Source: Siccirubricoccus deserti (GTDB lineage: Bacteria > Pseudomonadota > Alphaproteobacteria > Acetobacterales > Acetobacteraceae). Taken from it: a stretch of DNA of 64,000 nt. Of this stretch, positions 47,424 through 56,721 are shown piece after piece. A program made the position numbers and the translations under genes. The stretch covers positions 62,001 through 126,000 of the forward strand of contig NZ_JACOMF010000006.1 of NCBI RefSeq assembly GCF_014283215.1, in the 5' to 3' direction. The stretch's first letter is position 1. The number at the start of each line of letters is the position of its first letter. The notes under the pieces are model-generated. The model worked only from the letters and a program-made list of their open reading frames with translations, ran no database searches and was not told the origin of the DNA.

Positions 47424-48290
47424 TCAGCCGATCTGCAGCTCCTGCAGCACCAGCTCCAGTTCCTGGAAGGATGGCATGGCGTGGCTCGGGGCGGTCTTGC
47501 GGCCGGCTTCCACCGCCACCTGCGGCGCGTTGCCATGCAGATGGGCGACGATCACCGCGCGGATCACCTCGTAGAACTGGGCCTCCTCCTCGACCACGCC
47601 CTTCAGCCGCGCCGCCATCGGCCCCACCATCCCATAAGCCAGCAGGATGCCGAGGAAGGTGCCGACCAGCGCGCCGCCGATCATCGCGCCGAGCACCGCC
47701 GGCGGCTGGTCGATGGACGCCATGGTCTTGATGACGCCGAGCACCGCCGCGACGATGCCGAGCGCCGGCAGCGCATCGGCGATCGCCTGCATGGCGTGGG
47801 AGGCGTGCATCTCCTCGGCGCCGAGCTTCTTCAGCTCCCGCGCCATGATGTCCTCGATCTGGTGAGGGTCGTCGGCGTTCATGCCGACCATCCGCAGGTA
47901 ATCGCAGATCATCGCCGTGGCGATCCGGTCGCTGGCGATCTTCGGGAATTTCTGGAAGGCGGCGCTGTCCTCCGGCTTCTCGATATGCGGCTCCAGCGCC
48001 ATCGCGCCCTTCGACTGCGCCAGGCGAACGAACCAGTAGAGCAGAGCGAGCAGCTCGGTGTACTCGTGCCTGTGGAAGCGACTGCCCTTGATGACCTTCC
48101 CGAAGCCGCCGAGCACATGCTTGATGTCGTGCGGGCTGTTCGACATGACGAAGGAGCCGACGGCGGCGCCGCCGATCATCATCATCTCGTAGGGCAGCGA
48201 ATGCAGGATGATGTCGAATTTGCCGCCGGCGACGACATAGCCGCCGAACACCATCGCCAGCAGGAAGACCAGCCCGCCGATCGTCGTCAT
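47424..48290 (-). CDS. motA: Flagellar motor stator protein MotA
   Basis: 288 residues, normal length. Four membrane helices: 'GLVFLLAMVFGGYVVAGGKF', 'YEMMMIGGAAVGSFVMSNSP', then after the long cytoplasmic loop 'DALPALGIVAAVLGVIKTMA' (with the conserved Pro) and 'GGALVGTFLGILLAYGMVGP'. The rotor-contacting loop includes 'LLYWFVRLAQSKGAMALEPH' and 'DRIATAMICDYLRMVGMNAD'. Together with MotB it makes the ion channel driving flagellar rotation. Its start overlaps the stop of the upstream (frameshifted) motB as ATGA, so gene order is motB-motA, the reverse of E. coli. Confidence 0.96.
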   Translation of the reverse strand: MTTIGGLVFLLAMVFGGYVVAGGKFDIILHSLPYEMMMIGGAAVGSFVMSNSPHDIKHVLGGFGKVIKGSRFHRHEYTELLALLYWFVRLAQSKGAMALEPHIEKPEDSAAFQKFPKIASDRIATAMICDYLRMVGMNADDPHQIEDIMARELKKLGAEEMHASHAMQAIADALPALGIVAAVLGVIKTMASIDQPPAVLGAMIGGALVGTFLGILLAYGMVGPMAARLKGVVEEEAQFYEVIRAVIVAHLHGNAPQVAVEAGRKTAPSHAMPSFQELELVLQELQIG

Positions 48291-49298
48291 GGTGCCGCCG
48301 CGGATCGGAGCAGGGTGATGGCGACCCGGCGGTTGGCGGCGGCGGTCGGCTGGTCGGGCAGCAGCGGCTCGCGGTCGGCCTTGCCGGTGACGCTGTGCAG
48401 CCGGTGCTCGGCGATGCCGCCCTCGACCAGGATGCGGCGCACCGCATTGGCCCGCTCGGCCGAGAGCTCCCAGTTGCTGCGCTCGCCGCCACCGCGGAAC
48501 GGCGTGGCGTCGGTATGCCCGGCGATCTCGAGGCCATTCGGCAGCCTGGCGGCGATCTGCGCCACCCGCTGCAGCAGGGCGCGGGCGCGGTCATTGGGGG
48601 TGGAGCCGCCAGATGGGAACATCGGCTGCCGCTCGGTGTCCAGCAACTGGATACGCAGCCCTTCCGGCACCTGTTGGATGACAAGCTGCCGCGCCAGCTC
48701 GGCCAGGGCCGGGTCGTCGCGCACCGCGGCGCGAATCTCCTCGGCCGCCTGCTCGAAGGCGATGCGCTCGCGCCGGGAGACCTCGGCGCGCAGCTCGGCG
48801 TCGGTCATTCCCTCAGGCCGGGTGCCGCCAGGCTGGCCAGGGCTGGTGGCCGGGCCTTCCGAGGGCGGCTGCGGCGCCTCGGCGGCCGGGCAAGGCGGCG
48901 GTGGCGATGGCATCCGTCGGGCCCGGCTGGTTCGGCGCCTCGCCCTCCTCCTCCTCGATGTCGATGCGCATGGGGGCGGGGCCGCGCTCCACCCGCATCG
49001 CGCCGGAGTCCGAGGTCATCTCGCCCAGGGAGTTCGGGGTGCGGCCGCCGAAGGGCTGGCCTGAGCCGGTGCTGTTGCGGCCGAGCACATTGGTCGGGGC
49101 GAAGTAATCGGCGAGGCCACGCCGCTGCTCCTCCGAGGTGGCGTTGAGCAGCCACATCAGCAGGAAGAAGGCCATCATCGCGGTGACGAAATCGGCGTAG
49201 GCGACCTTCCAGGCGCCGCCATGGTGCCCATGCCCGCCTTCCTCATAGCGCTTGATGACGATCACCGGCGCCGCGTCGCGCTTGCCCTTGCCCGCCAT
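48287..49298 (-). pseudogene. motB: MotB, split by a +1 frameshift
   Basis: Two overlapping open frames together give one MotB. The N-terminal frame (48813-49298) has the membrane helix with the proton-binding Asp36 in 'KVAYADFVTAMMAFFLLMWL' and the plug region, then runs out of frame into a stop at 48813. The C-terminal frame (48287-48913) holds the linker and OmpA-like stator-anchoring domain ('AGHTDATPFRGGGERSNWEL', 'LSAERANAVRRIL', 'PTAAANRRVAITLL'). One extra base (or two lost) between about 48913 and 48813, in GC-rich repetitive sequence, explains it. Could be a real mutation, an assembly error, or recoding. MotA downstream is intact. Confidence 0.85.
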
Positions 49299-49572
49299 AA
49301 CCCCATTGGCTCCTGTCGGCGCAGTCTGCGGCCGGATGCCTTAAGGCGGGGCTAAGCCGGCAAAGGATGCGGAGCGCCCCAAGGCGTGCAGATTGCCGTC
49401 GGCTTGGGCAGATCGGGCCCGATTTGGCCGCGCCGCCCTGGCCAGGCGGGCGTCCGGTGTCTGGCATGGGCTTTGCGAATCCCTCCGCCAACAGCGGCAC
49501 AACGCCGCTGCCCCTCGCACCGGCGGCGGCCGCGCGAGGACAACAGCCGTGCCTTCCGGGAGCCGCTTCGCC

Positions 49573-51192
49573 ATGACCCTCAGGCGCTTACTGCTTGCTG
49601 CCTGCCTTGCCACGATGCCCGCTCTCGCCGGACCTTCCACGGCACAGGCGCAGGGCACCATCCGCATCGGCATGACCGCGGCCGATATCCCGCTGACCCA
49701 CGGCCAGCCCGACCAGGGCTTCGAGGGCAACCGCTTCACCGGCATCCCGCTGTACGACGCGCTCACCGCCTGGGATCTCTCGGCGGCCGACAAGCCCTCC
49801 GTCGTCATCCCCGGCCTGGCGACCGAATGGGCGGTGGACGAGGCCGACAAGACCCGCTGGGTGTTCCGCCTCCGCCCCGGCGTCACCTTCCACGACGGCA
49901 CCCCGTTCAACGCCGATGCGGTGGTCTGGAACGTCCGGAAGGTGCTGGACCGCGAGGCGCCGCATTACGACCCGCGCCAGGTCGGCCTGACCGCCAGCCG
50001 CATGCCGGCACTGCGCCGGGCGGAGAAGATCGATGACCTGACCGTTGCGCTGTTCACCAGCGAGCCGGACAGCCTGCTGCCGATCAACCTGACCAACCTC
50101 TTCATGGCGAGCCCCGCGCATTGGGAGAAGCTGCGCGCCGGCGCCGCCAATGCCGAGACGGCGTGGAACGCCTTCGCCGCCAACCCCTCTGGCACCGGCC
50201 CCTTCCGCCTGACCCGCTTCGTTGCGCGGGAACGGGTGGAGATGGTGCGAAACGATGCCTATTGGGGCACCAAGGCGAAGGCCGAGCGCATCGTCCTGCT
50301 GCCGATCCCGGAGGCGAATGCCCGCACCGCGGCGCTGCTGTCGGGCCAGGTGGACTGGATCGAGGCACCCTCCCCGGATGCGGTGCCGCAGCTCCGCAGC
50401 CGCAGCATGGTCATCACCCAGAACCTGCAGCCGCATGTCTGGCCGTGGCAACCCTGCTTCACCGCGGGCAACCCGCTGGCCGATGTGCGGGTGCGGCGGG
50501 CGCTGAACCTCGCCATCGACCATGACGGGCTGAAGCAGCTGCTCGGCGGCTTCATGGTGGCGCCAGTCGGCACGGTGGCGCCGGGCCATCCCTGGTGGGG
50601 CAACCCGAGCTTCCAGATCCGCACCGACAAGGCGGAGGCGCAGCGCCTGCTGGCCGAGGCCGGCTACACGCCGCAGCGGCCGCTGAACCTGAAGGTGCAG
50701 ATCAGCGCCAGCGGCTCCGGCCAGATGCAGCCGCTGACGATGAACGAGTTCCTGCAGCAGGACCTGAAGACAATCGGGGTCAACGTCGAGTTCGACGTGG
50801 TCGACTGGAACACACTGTTCACCAACTGGCGCCAAGGCTGCCAGGCGGCCAGCGCCCGCGGTGCCCATGCCACCAACGTCTCCTTCGCCGCCATGGATCC
50901 GTTCTTCGCCATGGTGCGCTTCTGGGACAGCCGGATGGCGCCGCCGGTCTCCAACAACTGGGGCCATTTCAACGACCCGCGCTTCGACGCCATGATCCGC
51001 GAGGCGCGCAATACCTTCGACCCGGCGGCGCGCGATGCGGCGCTGGCCAGGCTGCACGCCGCCGGCGTGGATGAGGCGCTGTTCATCTGGATCGCGCATG
51101 ACGTTTCGCCGCGGGCGATGTCCCCGCGGATCCGTGGCTATGTCCAGCCGCAAAGCTGGTTCGTCGACCTTCGCCTGCCCTACGTCCAGTAA
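49573..51192 (+). CDS. ABC transporter substrate-binding protein, family 5 (peptide/nickel type)
   Basis: 539 residues from the ATG at 49573. Signal peptide 'LRRLLLAACLATMPALAGPS', ending near 'TAQAQ'. Family-5 landmarks: 'LTAWDLSAADKPSVVIPGLA', 'RWVFRLRPGVTFHDGTPFNA', 'NPSGTGPFRLTRFVARERVE', 'VRNDAYWGTKAKAERIVLLP', 'ADVRVRRALNLAIDHDGLKQ'. Binds oligopeptides or other large solutes and delivers them to the permeases encoded just downstream (54 bases). Bases 49299-49572 before it show nothing I can assign beyond a likely promoter region. Confidence 0.94.
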   Translation: MTLRRLLLAACLATMPALAGPSTAQAQGTIRIGMTAADIPLTHGQPDQGFEGNRFTGIPLYDALTAWDLSAADKPSVVIPGLATEWAVDEADKTRWVFRLRPGVTFHDGTPFNADAVVWNVRKVLDREAPHYDPRQVGLTASRMPALRRAEKIDDLTVALFTSEPDSLLPINLTNLFMASPAHWEKLRAGAANAETAWNAFAANPSGTGPFRLTRFVARERVEMVRNDAYWGTKAKAERIVLLPIPEANARTAALLSGQVDWIEAPSPDAVPQLRSRSMVITQNLQPHVWPWQPCFTAGNPLADVRVRRALNLAIDHDGLKQLLGGFMVAPVGTVAPGHPWWGNPSFQIRTDKAEAQRLLAEAGYTPQRPLNLKVQISASGSGQMQPLTMNEFLQQDLKTIGVNVEFDVVDWNTLFTNWRQGCQAASARGAHATNVSFAAMDPFFAMVRFWDSRMAPPVSNNWGHFNDPRFDAMIREARNTFDPAARDAALARLHAAGVDEALFIWIAHDVSPRAMSPRIRGYVQPQSWFVDLRLPYVQ

Positions 51193-51246
51193 CCGCGGCG
51201 GGCCGGGCGACGATGCCTGGCCTCTCGCGCAACCGGGGATAACCGC

Positions 51247-52200
51247 ATGATCCTCTACCTGCTCCGTCGCCTGTTCTATGCGGTGCCGATCGCCCTGGCG
51301 GTCGGGTTCGTCTGCTTCATGCTGGTGCAGATCGCCCCCGGCGACCCGATCAACGCCATCGTCCCGCCCGATGCTCCCGCCGATGTGGTGGAGCAGGTGC
51401 GGAAGGATTACGGGCTCGACAAGCCGCTGCCGGTGCAGTTCGGGCTCTGGCTGCTGAAGGTGGTGCAGGGCGACCTCGGCCGCTCGCTGGCCACCGGAAG
51501 GCCGGTCTGGTCGGATCTGCAGACCGCGATCGGCAATACGCTGATGCTGGCCTTCGCCGCCTCCTCGCTCGGCTTCGTCCTCGGTTGCGTGCTGGGTGGG
51601 CTGGCCGGGACTTTCCGCGGCTCGGTGCTCGACCGTACGGCGGTGGGTGTCGCGGTCGCCGGCGTGTCGGTGCCGCATTACTGGCTCGGCATGGTGATGG
51701 TGGTGATCTTCTCCGTGCAGCTGAACTGGCTGCCGGCGATGGGCGCCGGGCCCGGCGGCTCCTCCGACTGGTCATGGGATTGGGAGCACATCCAGCACCT
51801 GGTGCTGCCGATGCTGACGCTTTCGGTTATTCCCATGGGCATCGTGACGCGCACCGTGCGCGGCATCGTCGCCGAGATCATGAACCAGGAGTTCGTTGTC
51901 GCGCTACGCGGCAAGGGGCTGACCCGCATGGGTGTCTTCCTGCATGTGGTGAAGAACGCCGCGCCGAACGCGCTGGCGGTGATGGGGCTCCAGCTCGGCT
52001 ACCTGATGGGCGGCTCGATCCTGGTGGAGACGGTGTTCTCCTGGCCCGGCACCGGGCTGCTGCTGAACAGCGCCATCTTCCAGCGCGACCTGCCGGTGCT
52101 GCAGGGCACCATCCTGGTGCTGGCGATGTTCTTCGTGGCGCTGAACCTGATCGTCGATCTGGTGCAGACCACCCTCGACCCACGGATCAAGCGCGCATGA
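51247..52200 (+). CDS. ABC transporter permease, DppB/OppB type
   Basis: 317 residues, six membrane segments, beginning 'MILYLLRRLFYAVPIALAVG', the standard OppB N-terminus, with 'FVCFMLVQIAPGDPINAIVP' following. The cytoplasmic EAA-type loop that contacts the ATPase is near 'HVVKNAAPNALAVMGLQLGY'. 'GSILVETVFSWPGTGLLLNS' is a family hallmark. Partner of the next gene (DppC type); the two start within 13 bases of each other, forming the membrane heterodimer. Confidence 0.95.
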   Translation: MILYLLRRLFYAVPIALAVGFVCFMLVQIAPGDPINAIVPPDAPADVVEQVRKDYGLDKPLPVQFGLWLLKVVQGDLGRSLATGRPVWSDLQTAIGNTLMLAFAASSLGFVLGCVLGGLAGTFRGSVLDRTAVGVAVAGVSVPHYWLGMVMVVIFSVQLNWLPAMGAGPGGSSDWSWDWEHIQHLVLPMLTLSVIPMGIVTRTVRGIVAEIMNQEFVVALRGKGLTRMGVFLHVVKNAAPNALAVMGLQLGYLMGGSILVETVFSWPGTGLLLNSAIFQRDLPVLQGTILVLAMFFVALNLIVDLVQTTLDPRIKRA

Positions 52201-52213
52201 GAAGGGCATCGTC

Positions 52214-53125
52214 ATGAGCACCGCAATCACCCCGACGGCGGCGGAAGCCGAGCTGGCCGTCCAGGCGCGCCAGGCGCAGGCGAGGTCGGACGGCTACTGG
52301 GCCGGCGTCTGGAAGCGCCTGCGCCGCGACCCGGTGACCATCGTCTGCGCCAGCATCCTGCTGCTGATGCTGCTGGCGATCGTCTTCGCCCCGCTGATCG
52401 CGCCGCACGACCCCTACCAGGGCAGCATGATCCGGCGGCTGCGCGGCATCGGCACGCCGAGCTATCCGCTCGGCACCGATGAACTCGGCCGCGACATGGT
52501 GACGCGGCTGCTCTACGGCGGCCGGCTGTCCTGGTTCATGGGCATCATGCCGGTGGTCTTCGCCTTCGTCATCGGCACCAGCCTCGGCGTGCTGGCCGGC
52601 TATGTCGGCGGCAAGGTCAACATGGCCATCATGCGGACCACCGACGTGTTCTACGCCTTCCCGTCGGTGCTGCTGGCGGTGGCGATCTCGGGCGCGCTGG
52701 GCGCCGGCATCTTCAACGCCATACTGGCGCTGACCCTGGTGTTCATCCCGCAGATTATCCGGGTGGCGGAGAGCGTGACGCAGGGGGTGCGCAACCTCGA
52801 CTTCGTCGATGCGGCGCGCTCCTCCGGCGCCTCCGGCTTCACCATCGTCCGGGTGCATGTGCTGGGCAATGTGCTGGGGCCGATCTTCGTCTATGCGACC
52901 AGCCTGATCTCGGTCTGCATGATCATCGCCTCGGGCCTCAGCTTCCTCGGCCTCGGCACCAAGCCGCCGGAGCCGGAATGGGGGCTGATGCTGAACACGC
53001 TGCGCACCGCGATCTATGTGCAGCCCTGGGTGGCGGTGCTGCCCGGCGCCTGCATCTTCATCACCTCCATCTGCTTCAACCTGCTGGCCGACGGGCTGCG
53101 CCAGGCGATGGATGTGAAGGGCTGA
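52214..53125 (+). CDS. ABC transporter permease, DppC/OppC type
   Basis: 303 residues. N-terminal 'KRLRRDPVTIVCASILLLML', 'GTPSYPLGTDELGRDMVTRL' and 'LYGGRLSWFMGIMPVVFAFV' match DppC. The EAA loop is in 'DAARSSGASGFTIVRVHVLG'. Second half of the channel with the preceding gene, 13 bases earlier. No ATP-binding subunit follows; a strong terminator hairpin comes 11 bases after the stop, so the ATPase must be encoded elsewhere or shared. Confidence 0.95.
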   Translation: MSTAITPTAAEAELAVQARQAQARSDGYWAGVWKRLRRDPVTIVCASILLLMLLAIVFAPLIAPHDPYQGSMIRRLRGIGTPSYPLGTDELGRDMVTRLLYGGRLSWFMGIMPVVFAFVIGTSLGVLAGYVGGKVNMAIMRTTDVFYAFPSVLLAVAISGALGAGIFNAILALTLVFIPQIIRVAESVTQGVRNLDFVDAARSSGASGFTIVRVHVLGNVLGPIFVYATSLISVCMIIASGLSFLGLGTKPPEPEWGLMLNTLRTAIYVQPWVAVLPGACIFITSICFNLLADGLRQAMDVKG

Positions 53126-53135
53126 GGCTGGTGGA

Positions 53136-53164
53136 GGCGCCGCGCCCCCAACGGGCGCGGCGCC
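53136..53164 (+). terminator. 12-bp perfect hairpin ending the peptide-type ABC operon
   Basis: ggcgccgcgccc 53136-53147 pairs with gggcgcggcgcc 53153-53164, loop of 5 bases. Lies 10 bases after the permease stop. No T-run. Confidence 0.65.
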
Positions 53165-53264
53165 GAAGCCGGTCGGCATTGCCGCGGCATGAAGCCGCGC
53201 CAGGGTGCGGAACCGGGGCTGCGGGGACACGTTCATCCGCCACCGCACCATTTCGGGGGGCGCC

Positions 53265-53834
53265 ATGATCACCACCAACCGTCGCCGCTTCGCCCGCCTG
53301 CTGCTGGCCGGCGGCGCGATCGGCACCCTTGCCCTGCCGCAAGCCGGCCAGGCGGCAACCCGCCGTGAGATCGACGCCGAGGTCGAGGCGGCGCTGGTGC
53401 GGCTGCGCGGCATGCCGACCGCCGCGCCGCTGGTGGGGGAAGCCCGGGCGATGCTGATCTTCCCCAGCATCATCAGCGGCGGCTTCATCGTCGGCGGCCA
53501 GTATGGGGAAGGCGCGCTGCTGCGCGGCGGCGTCGCCCAGGGCTACTACTCCATCGCCGGCCTCTCGCTTGGCCTGCTCGCCGGGGCGCAGTCGGCCGGG
53601 CTGGCGATGTTCTTCCTGCAGGATTCGGCGCTGGCCGCGCTGCAGCGCGCCGATGGCTGGGAGATCGGCACCGGGCCTTCGGTGGTGGTGCTCGACCAGG
53701 GGGTACAGGCAAACGCCACCTCGACCACCCTGCGGGAGCCGGTCTATGCCATCACCTTCGGCCAGCAGGGGCTGATGGCGGCGCTGGCGTTGAACGGCAC
53801 CAAGATCACTCCGATCAACCCGCCGGCGGCGTGA
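53265..53834 (+). CDS. SYLF/Ysc84-domain lipid-binding protein
   Basis: 189 residues. Twin-arginine-like signal 'RRRFARLLLAGGAIGTLALP' suggests export. The SYLF domain is seen as 'GEARAMLIFPSIISGGFIVG', 'GQYGEGALLRGGVAQGYYSI', 'AGLSLGLLAGAQSAGLAMFF' and the long beta tail 'VVVLDQGVQANATSTTLREP'. The family binds phosphoinositides in eukaryotes; bacterial roles are poorly known, with some linked to envelope stress. Stands alone between the ABC operon and the convergent regulator gene. Confidence 0.9.
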   Translation: MITTNRRRFARLLLAGGAIGTLALPQAGQAATRREIDAEVEAALVRLRGMPTAAPLVGEARAMLIFPSIISGGFIVGGQYGEGALLRGGVAQGYYSIAGLSLGLLAGAQSAGLAMFFLQDSALAALQRADGWEIGTGPSVVVLDQGVQANATSTTLREPVYAITFGQQGLMAALALNGTKITPINPPAA

Positions 53835-53841
53835 TCCGCCT

Positions 53842-55242
53842 TCACCGTCGCGGCGCCTCGAACCGGTAGGGTGCGGCGCTGGTCACCAGCGGGTCCAGCG
53901 CCAGCCGGTGCTCCAGCGGCGGAAAGGCGCGGCTGCGGCAATCTGCCCGGTCACACAGCCGGCAGGACAGGCCGATGCCGACCATCGCCCGCTCCAGATC
54001 CAGCCCATCGGCATAGACCAGTTCCGGCGCGCGGGAGAGGTCGCAGCCCATCGCCACCACATGCACCGCCGGCGGCTCCCCCCAGCGTGCCGCCGGCGCT
54101 TGTACCGTGCGGGCGAGGGTGAGGAAGCTGCCGCCATCCGGCAGCTGCGCCAGCTGAACCCGCACCGTGCCCGGCGTGGCGAAGGCATGGTGGAGGATCC
54201 ATTTCGGGCAGGAGCCGCCGAAGCGGGCGAAGGGGAAGCCCGCCGCCGAGAAACGCTTGTCGACATTCCCCGCCGGATCGACCCTGAGGAAGAAGAAGGG
54301 CACGCCGCGGGCGCCCTCCCGCTGCAAGGTGGTCAGCCGGTGGCAGGCCTGTTCGAAGCTGACGCCGAAGCGCGCCGCCAGCGCCTCCAGGTCATGCCGC
54401 AGCGCCCGCGCCGCGGCGAGGAAGGGGGCGTAGGGCATCAGCAGCGCCCCGGCGGCGTAGTTCAGCAGCCCGATGCGGATCAGCGCCGCGGCCTCCGGGC
54501 TGCTTGGGGTGAAGCCGCCCAGCGCCGCCTGCACCGCCTCCCCGGTTTCCAGCAGCATGAGCTGGAAGGCGAGGTGGAAGCCGCGGCTCTCGCGCGGCAG
54601 GGCCTCCGACAGGTCGAGCCGCCGGCCGGCCGGGTCGTAGCGCCGCAGCGTGCCCTCCAGCGGGCCGACGGTCACCAGCAGCCCGTGCCGCTCCCGCAGC
54701 CGCTGTGCCACCGCATGGTTCATCTCGGAGGGCGCGGCGATGTGCATCTCGGCGGCAATGGCCTCGGCAGCGGCTTCCAGCGCGGGGAAGTGGTTGGCGT
54801 GGTCATGGAAGAAGTCCCGTGCCTCCTCGGTCGGCAGCAGGATGCGGCGGCCGGTCGGCAGGGCGATGCCGCCGCTGTCCTCCCGCGCTACGCGCCAGGC
54901 GCGGTACAGCGCCAGCATCGCCCGCCCGGCATTGGGCGCGCTGCCGGCCAGCGCCGCCACCTCCGCCTCCGGCACCTGGTCGAGGCCGAGCAGCGGGTCT
55001 GACAGTACCTCCCGCAGTCCGGTTTCCAGCGCCTTCTCGCGTTGGCCCGAGAGAGCGGCGAGATCGACCTGCAGGGCCTCGGTCAGCTTGATCAGCAGGC
55101 TGGCGGTAACGGCGCGCTGGTCGTGCTCGATGAGGTTGAGGTAGCTGGCGGAGATGCCGAGCCGGGTGGCCAGCGCCTGCTGCGCCAGCCCTTGTTCCTG
55201 CCGCAGCCGCCGGACGGTTCGGCCGATCAACGCCCGTGCCAT
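53842..55242 (-). CDS. Short-chain fatty acyl-type transcriptional regulator (ScfR/RamB-like, XRE + DUF955 + DUF2083)
   Basis: 466 residues. N-terminal helix-turn-helix 'LRQEQGLAQQALATRLGISA' and 'SYLNLIEHDQRAVTASLLIK'. An ImmA/IrrE-like DUF955 region follows around residues 155-260 ('FHLAFQLMLLETGEAVQAAL'; the zinc-type HExxH is degenerate), then the C-terminal DUF2083 domain with a Cys cluster 'SCRLCDRADCRSRAFPP'. RamB of Corynebacterium, of this architecture, controls aceA and aceB; here the regulator is divergent from isocitrate lyase with a 152-base gap holding inverted repeats, so the same role is likely. Acyl-CoA sensing is inferred from relatives. Confidence 0.9.
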   Translation of the reverse strand: MARALIGRTVRRLRQEQGLAQQALATRLGISASYLNLIEHDQRAVTASLLIKLTEALQVDLAALSGQREKALETGLREVLSDPLLGLDQVPEAEVAALAGSAPNAGRAMLALYRAWRVAREDSGGIALPTGRRILLPTEEARDFFHDHANHFPALEAAAEAIAAEMHIAAPSEMNHAVAQRLRERHGLLVTVGPLEGTLRRYDPAGRRLDLSEALPRESRGFHLAFQLMLLETGEAVQAALGGFTPSSPEAAALIRIGLLNYAAGALLMPYAPFLAAARALRHDLEALAARFGVSFEQACHRLTTLQREGARGVPFFFLRVDPAGNVDKRFSAAGFPFARFGGSCPKWILHHAFATPGTVRVQLAQLPDGGSFLTLARTVQAPAARWGEPPAVHVVAMGCDLSRAPELVYADGLDLERAMVGIGLSCRLCDRADCRSRAFPPLEHRLALDPLVTSAAPYRFEAPRR

Positions 55243-55244
55243 GG

Positions 55245-55298
55245 TTTACATCCTTTACATAATTCACAGCAAATCCGTGAAAACCGCCACGTGTTTGC
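55245..55298. promoter_or_regulatory. Inverted and direct repeats between regulator and aceA
   Basis: Direct repeat tttaca at 55245-55250 and 55254-55259, inverted repeat ttcac (55263-55267) / gtgaa (55277-55281), and gcaaa (55269-55273) / tttgc (55294-55298), with cacgtg at 55288-55293. AT-rich relative to surroundings, in the 152-base divergent gap; plausible operator for the ScfR/RamB-like protein and promoter region of both genes. Confidence 0.45.
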
Positions 55299-55394
55299 CG
55301 CCCGCAGCGCCAGATAGGCGTCGAACTCCGGCCTGGAAATGTCAATTATTCACGCACTCACCGGCGCACAGGCCGGCGTGCTTGGAGAAACCCG

Positions 55395-56717
55395 ATGCGA
55401 CCCATGCCCAGCCCCGCCCAGGCCCCAGACGGCAGCCATGGCGGCGACCGCCCCGATCCCGGCCGGTTCGACGGCATCCGCCGCGACTACACCCCGGCCG
55501 ATGTGGCGCGGCTGGCCGGCAGCTTCCGCATCCAGCACACGCTGGCGGACCGCGGCGCGCGGCGGCTGTGGCAGTTGCTGAAGACCCAGCCGCAGGTGCC
55601 GACCCTCGGCGCGCTCACCGGCATGCAGGCGCTGCAGCAGGTGAAGGCGGGGCTGCAGGCGATCTACCTCTCCGGCTGGCAGGTGGCGGCGGATGCCAAT
55701 ACCGCCGGCACCATGTACCCGGACCAGTCGCTCTACCCGGTGGACAGCGTCCCCAATGTGGTGCGGCGGATCAACAATGCGCTGCGCCGGGCCGACCAGA
55801 TCGCGGTGCAGGAAGGCAAGGGCGATGCGACGCACTACATGGCGCCGATTGTCGCCGACGCCGAGGCCGGCTTCGGCGGCGCGCTCAACGCCTATGAGCT
55901 GATGCGGGCGATGATCGATGCCGGCGCGGCGGGCGTGCATTTCGAGGACCAGCTCGCCTCGGAGAAGAAGTGCGGCCACCTCGGCGGCAAGGTGCTGGTG
56001 CCGATCGCCCAGCACATCCGCACCCTGAACGCCGCCCGCCTCGCCGCCGATGTCGAGGGCGTGCCGACCGTGCTGCTGTGCCGGACGGATGCCGAGAGCG
56101 CCCAGCTTCTCACCAGCGACGTGGATGAGCGGGACCGGCCATTCATCGGCACCGACCGGACGCCCGAAGGCTTCTTCCGCATCAAGCCGGGTGTCGGCAA
56201 GCAATACGCCATCGCCCGCAGCCTGGCCTATGCGCCCTATGCCGATCTGCTGTGGTGGGAGACCTCCGACCCCGACCTGCAGGATGCGCGCGACTTCGCC
56301 GAGGCGATCCACCGCGAATTCCCCGGCAAGATGCTGGCCTATAATTGCTCCCCCAGCTTCAACTGGCAGCGGAAGATGGGCGTCGAGGCGGCCAGCAAAT
56401 TCCAGCGCGAACTGGGCGCCATGGGCTATAAGTTCCAGTTCGTGACGCTGGCCGGCTTCCACAGCCTGAACCTTTCCATGTTCAAGCTGGCGCGCGGTTA
56501 TGCCGAGCGCGGCATGGGCGCCTACAGCGAACTGCAGCAGGCCGAATTCGCCGCCGAGGCCGAGGGCTTCACCGCCGTCCGCCACCAGCGCGAAGTGGGC
56601 GTCGGCTACTTCGACGCCGTCGCCACCGCGGCCGGCGGCGGCCAGTCCAGCACCACGGCGCTGGCCAGCAGCACCGAGGCTGCGCAGTTCCACGACGCAG
56701 CCGTGCCGGCGCATTGA
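55395..56717 (+). CDS. aceA: Isocitrate lyase
   Basis: 440 residues, a typical bacterial length. Splits isocitrate to glyoxylate and succinate in the glyoxylate shunt, needed for growth on acetate or fatty acids. The catalytic Cys lies in '[15 protein letters not shown]'. Other blocks: '[20 protein letters not shown]', '[20 protein letters not shown]', '[20 protein letters not shown]', '[17 protein letters not shown]'. ATG at 55395, with another at 55404. Malate synthase is not in the window. Divergent regulator as above; followed by a hairpin and a tiny gene. Confidence 0.97.
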   Translation: MRPMPSPAQAPDGSHGGDRPDPGRFDGIRRDYTPADVARLAGSFRIQHTLADRGARRLWQLLKTQPQVPTLGALTGMQALQQVKAGLQAIYLSGWQVAADANTAGTMYPDQSLYPVDSVPNVVRRINNALRRADQIAVQEGKGDATHYMAPIVADAEAGFGGALNAYELMRAMIDAGAAGVHFEDQLASEKKCGHLGGKVLVPIAQHIRTLNAARLAADVEGVPTVLLCRTDAESAQLLTSDVDERDRPFIGTDRTPEGFFRIKPGVGKQYAIARSLAYAPYADLLWWETSDPDLQDARDFAEAIHREFPGKMLAYNCSPSFNWQRKMGVEAASKFQRELGAMGYKFQFVTLAGFHSLNLSMFKLARGYAERGMGAYSELQQAEFAAEAEGFTAVRHQREVGVGYFDAVATAAGGGQSSTTALASSTEAAQFHDAAVPAH

Positions 56718-56721
56718 GTCC

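Noticed and set aside
48287-48913. Separate soluble OmpA-like gene starting at ATG 48913
   Set aside because: No ribosome site or signal peptide, and the sequence is exactly the missing C-terminal half of MotB.
49588-51678. 696-residue minus-strand frame opposite the peptide-binding protein
   Set aside because: Arg/His/Gly-rich shadow of a clear family-5 binding protein and permease on the other strand.
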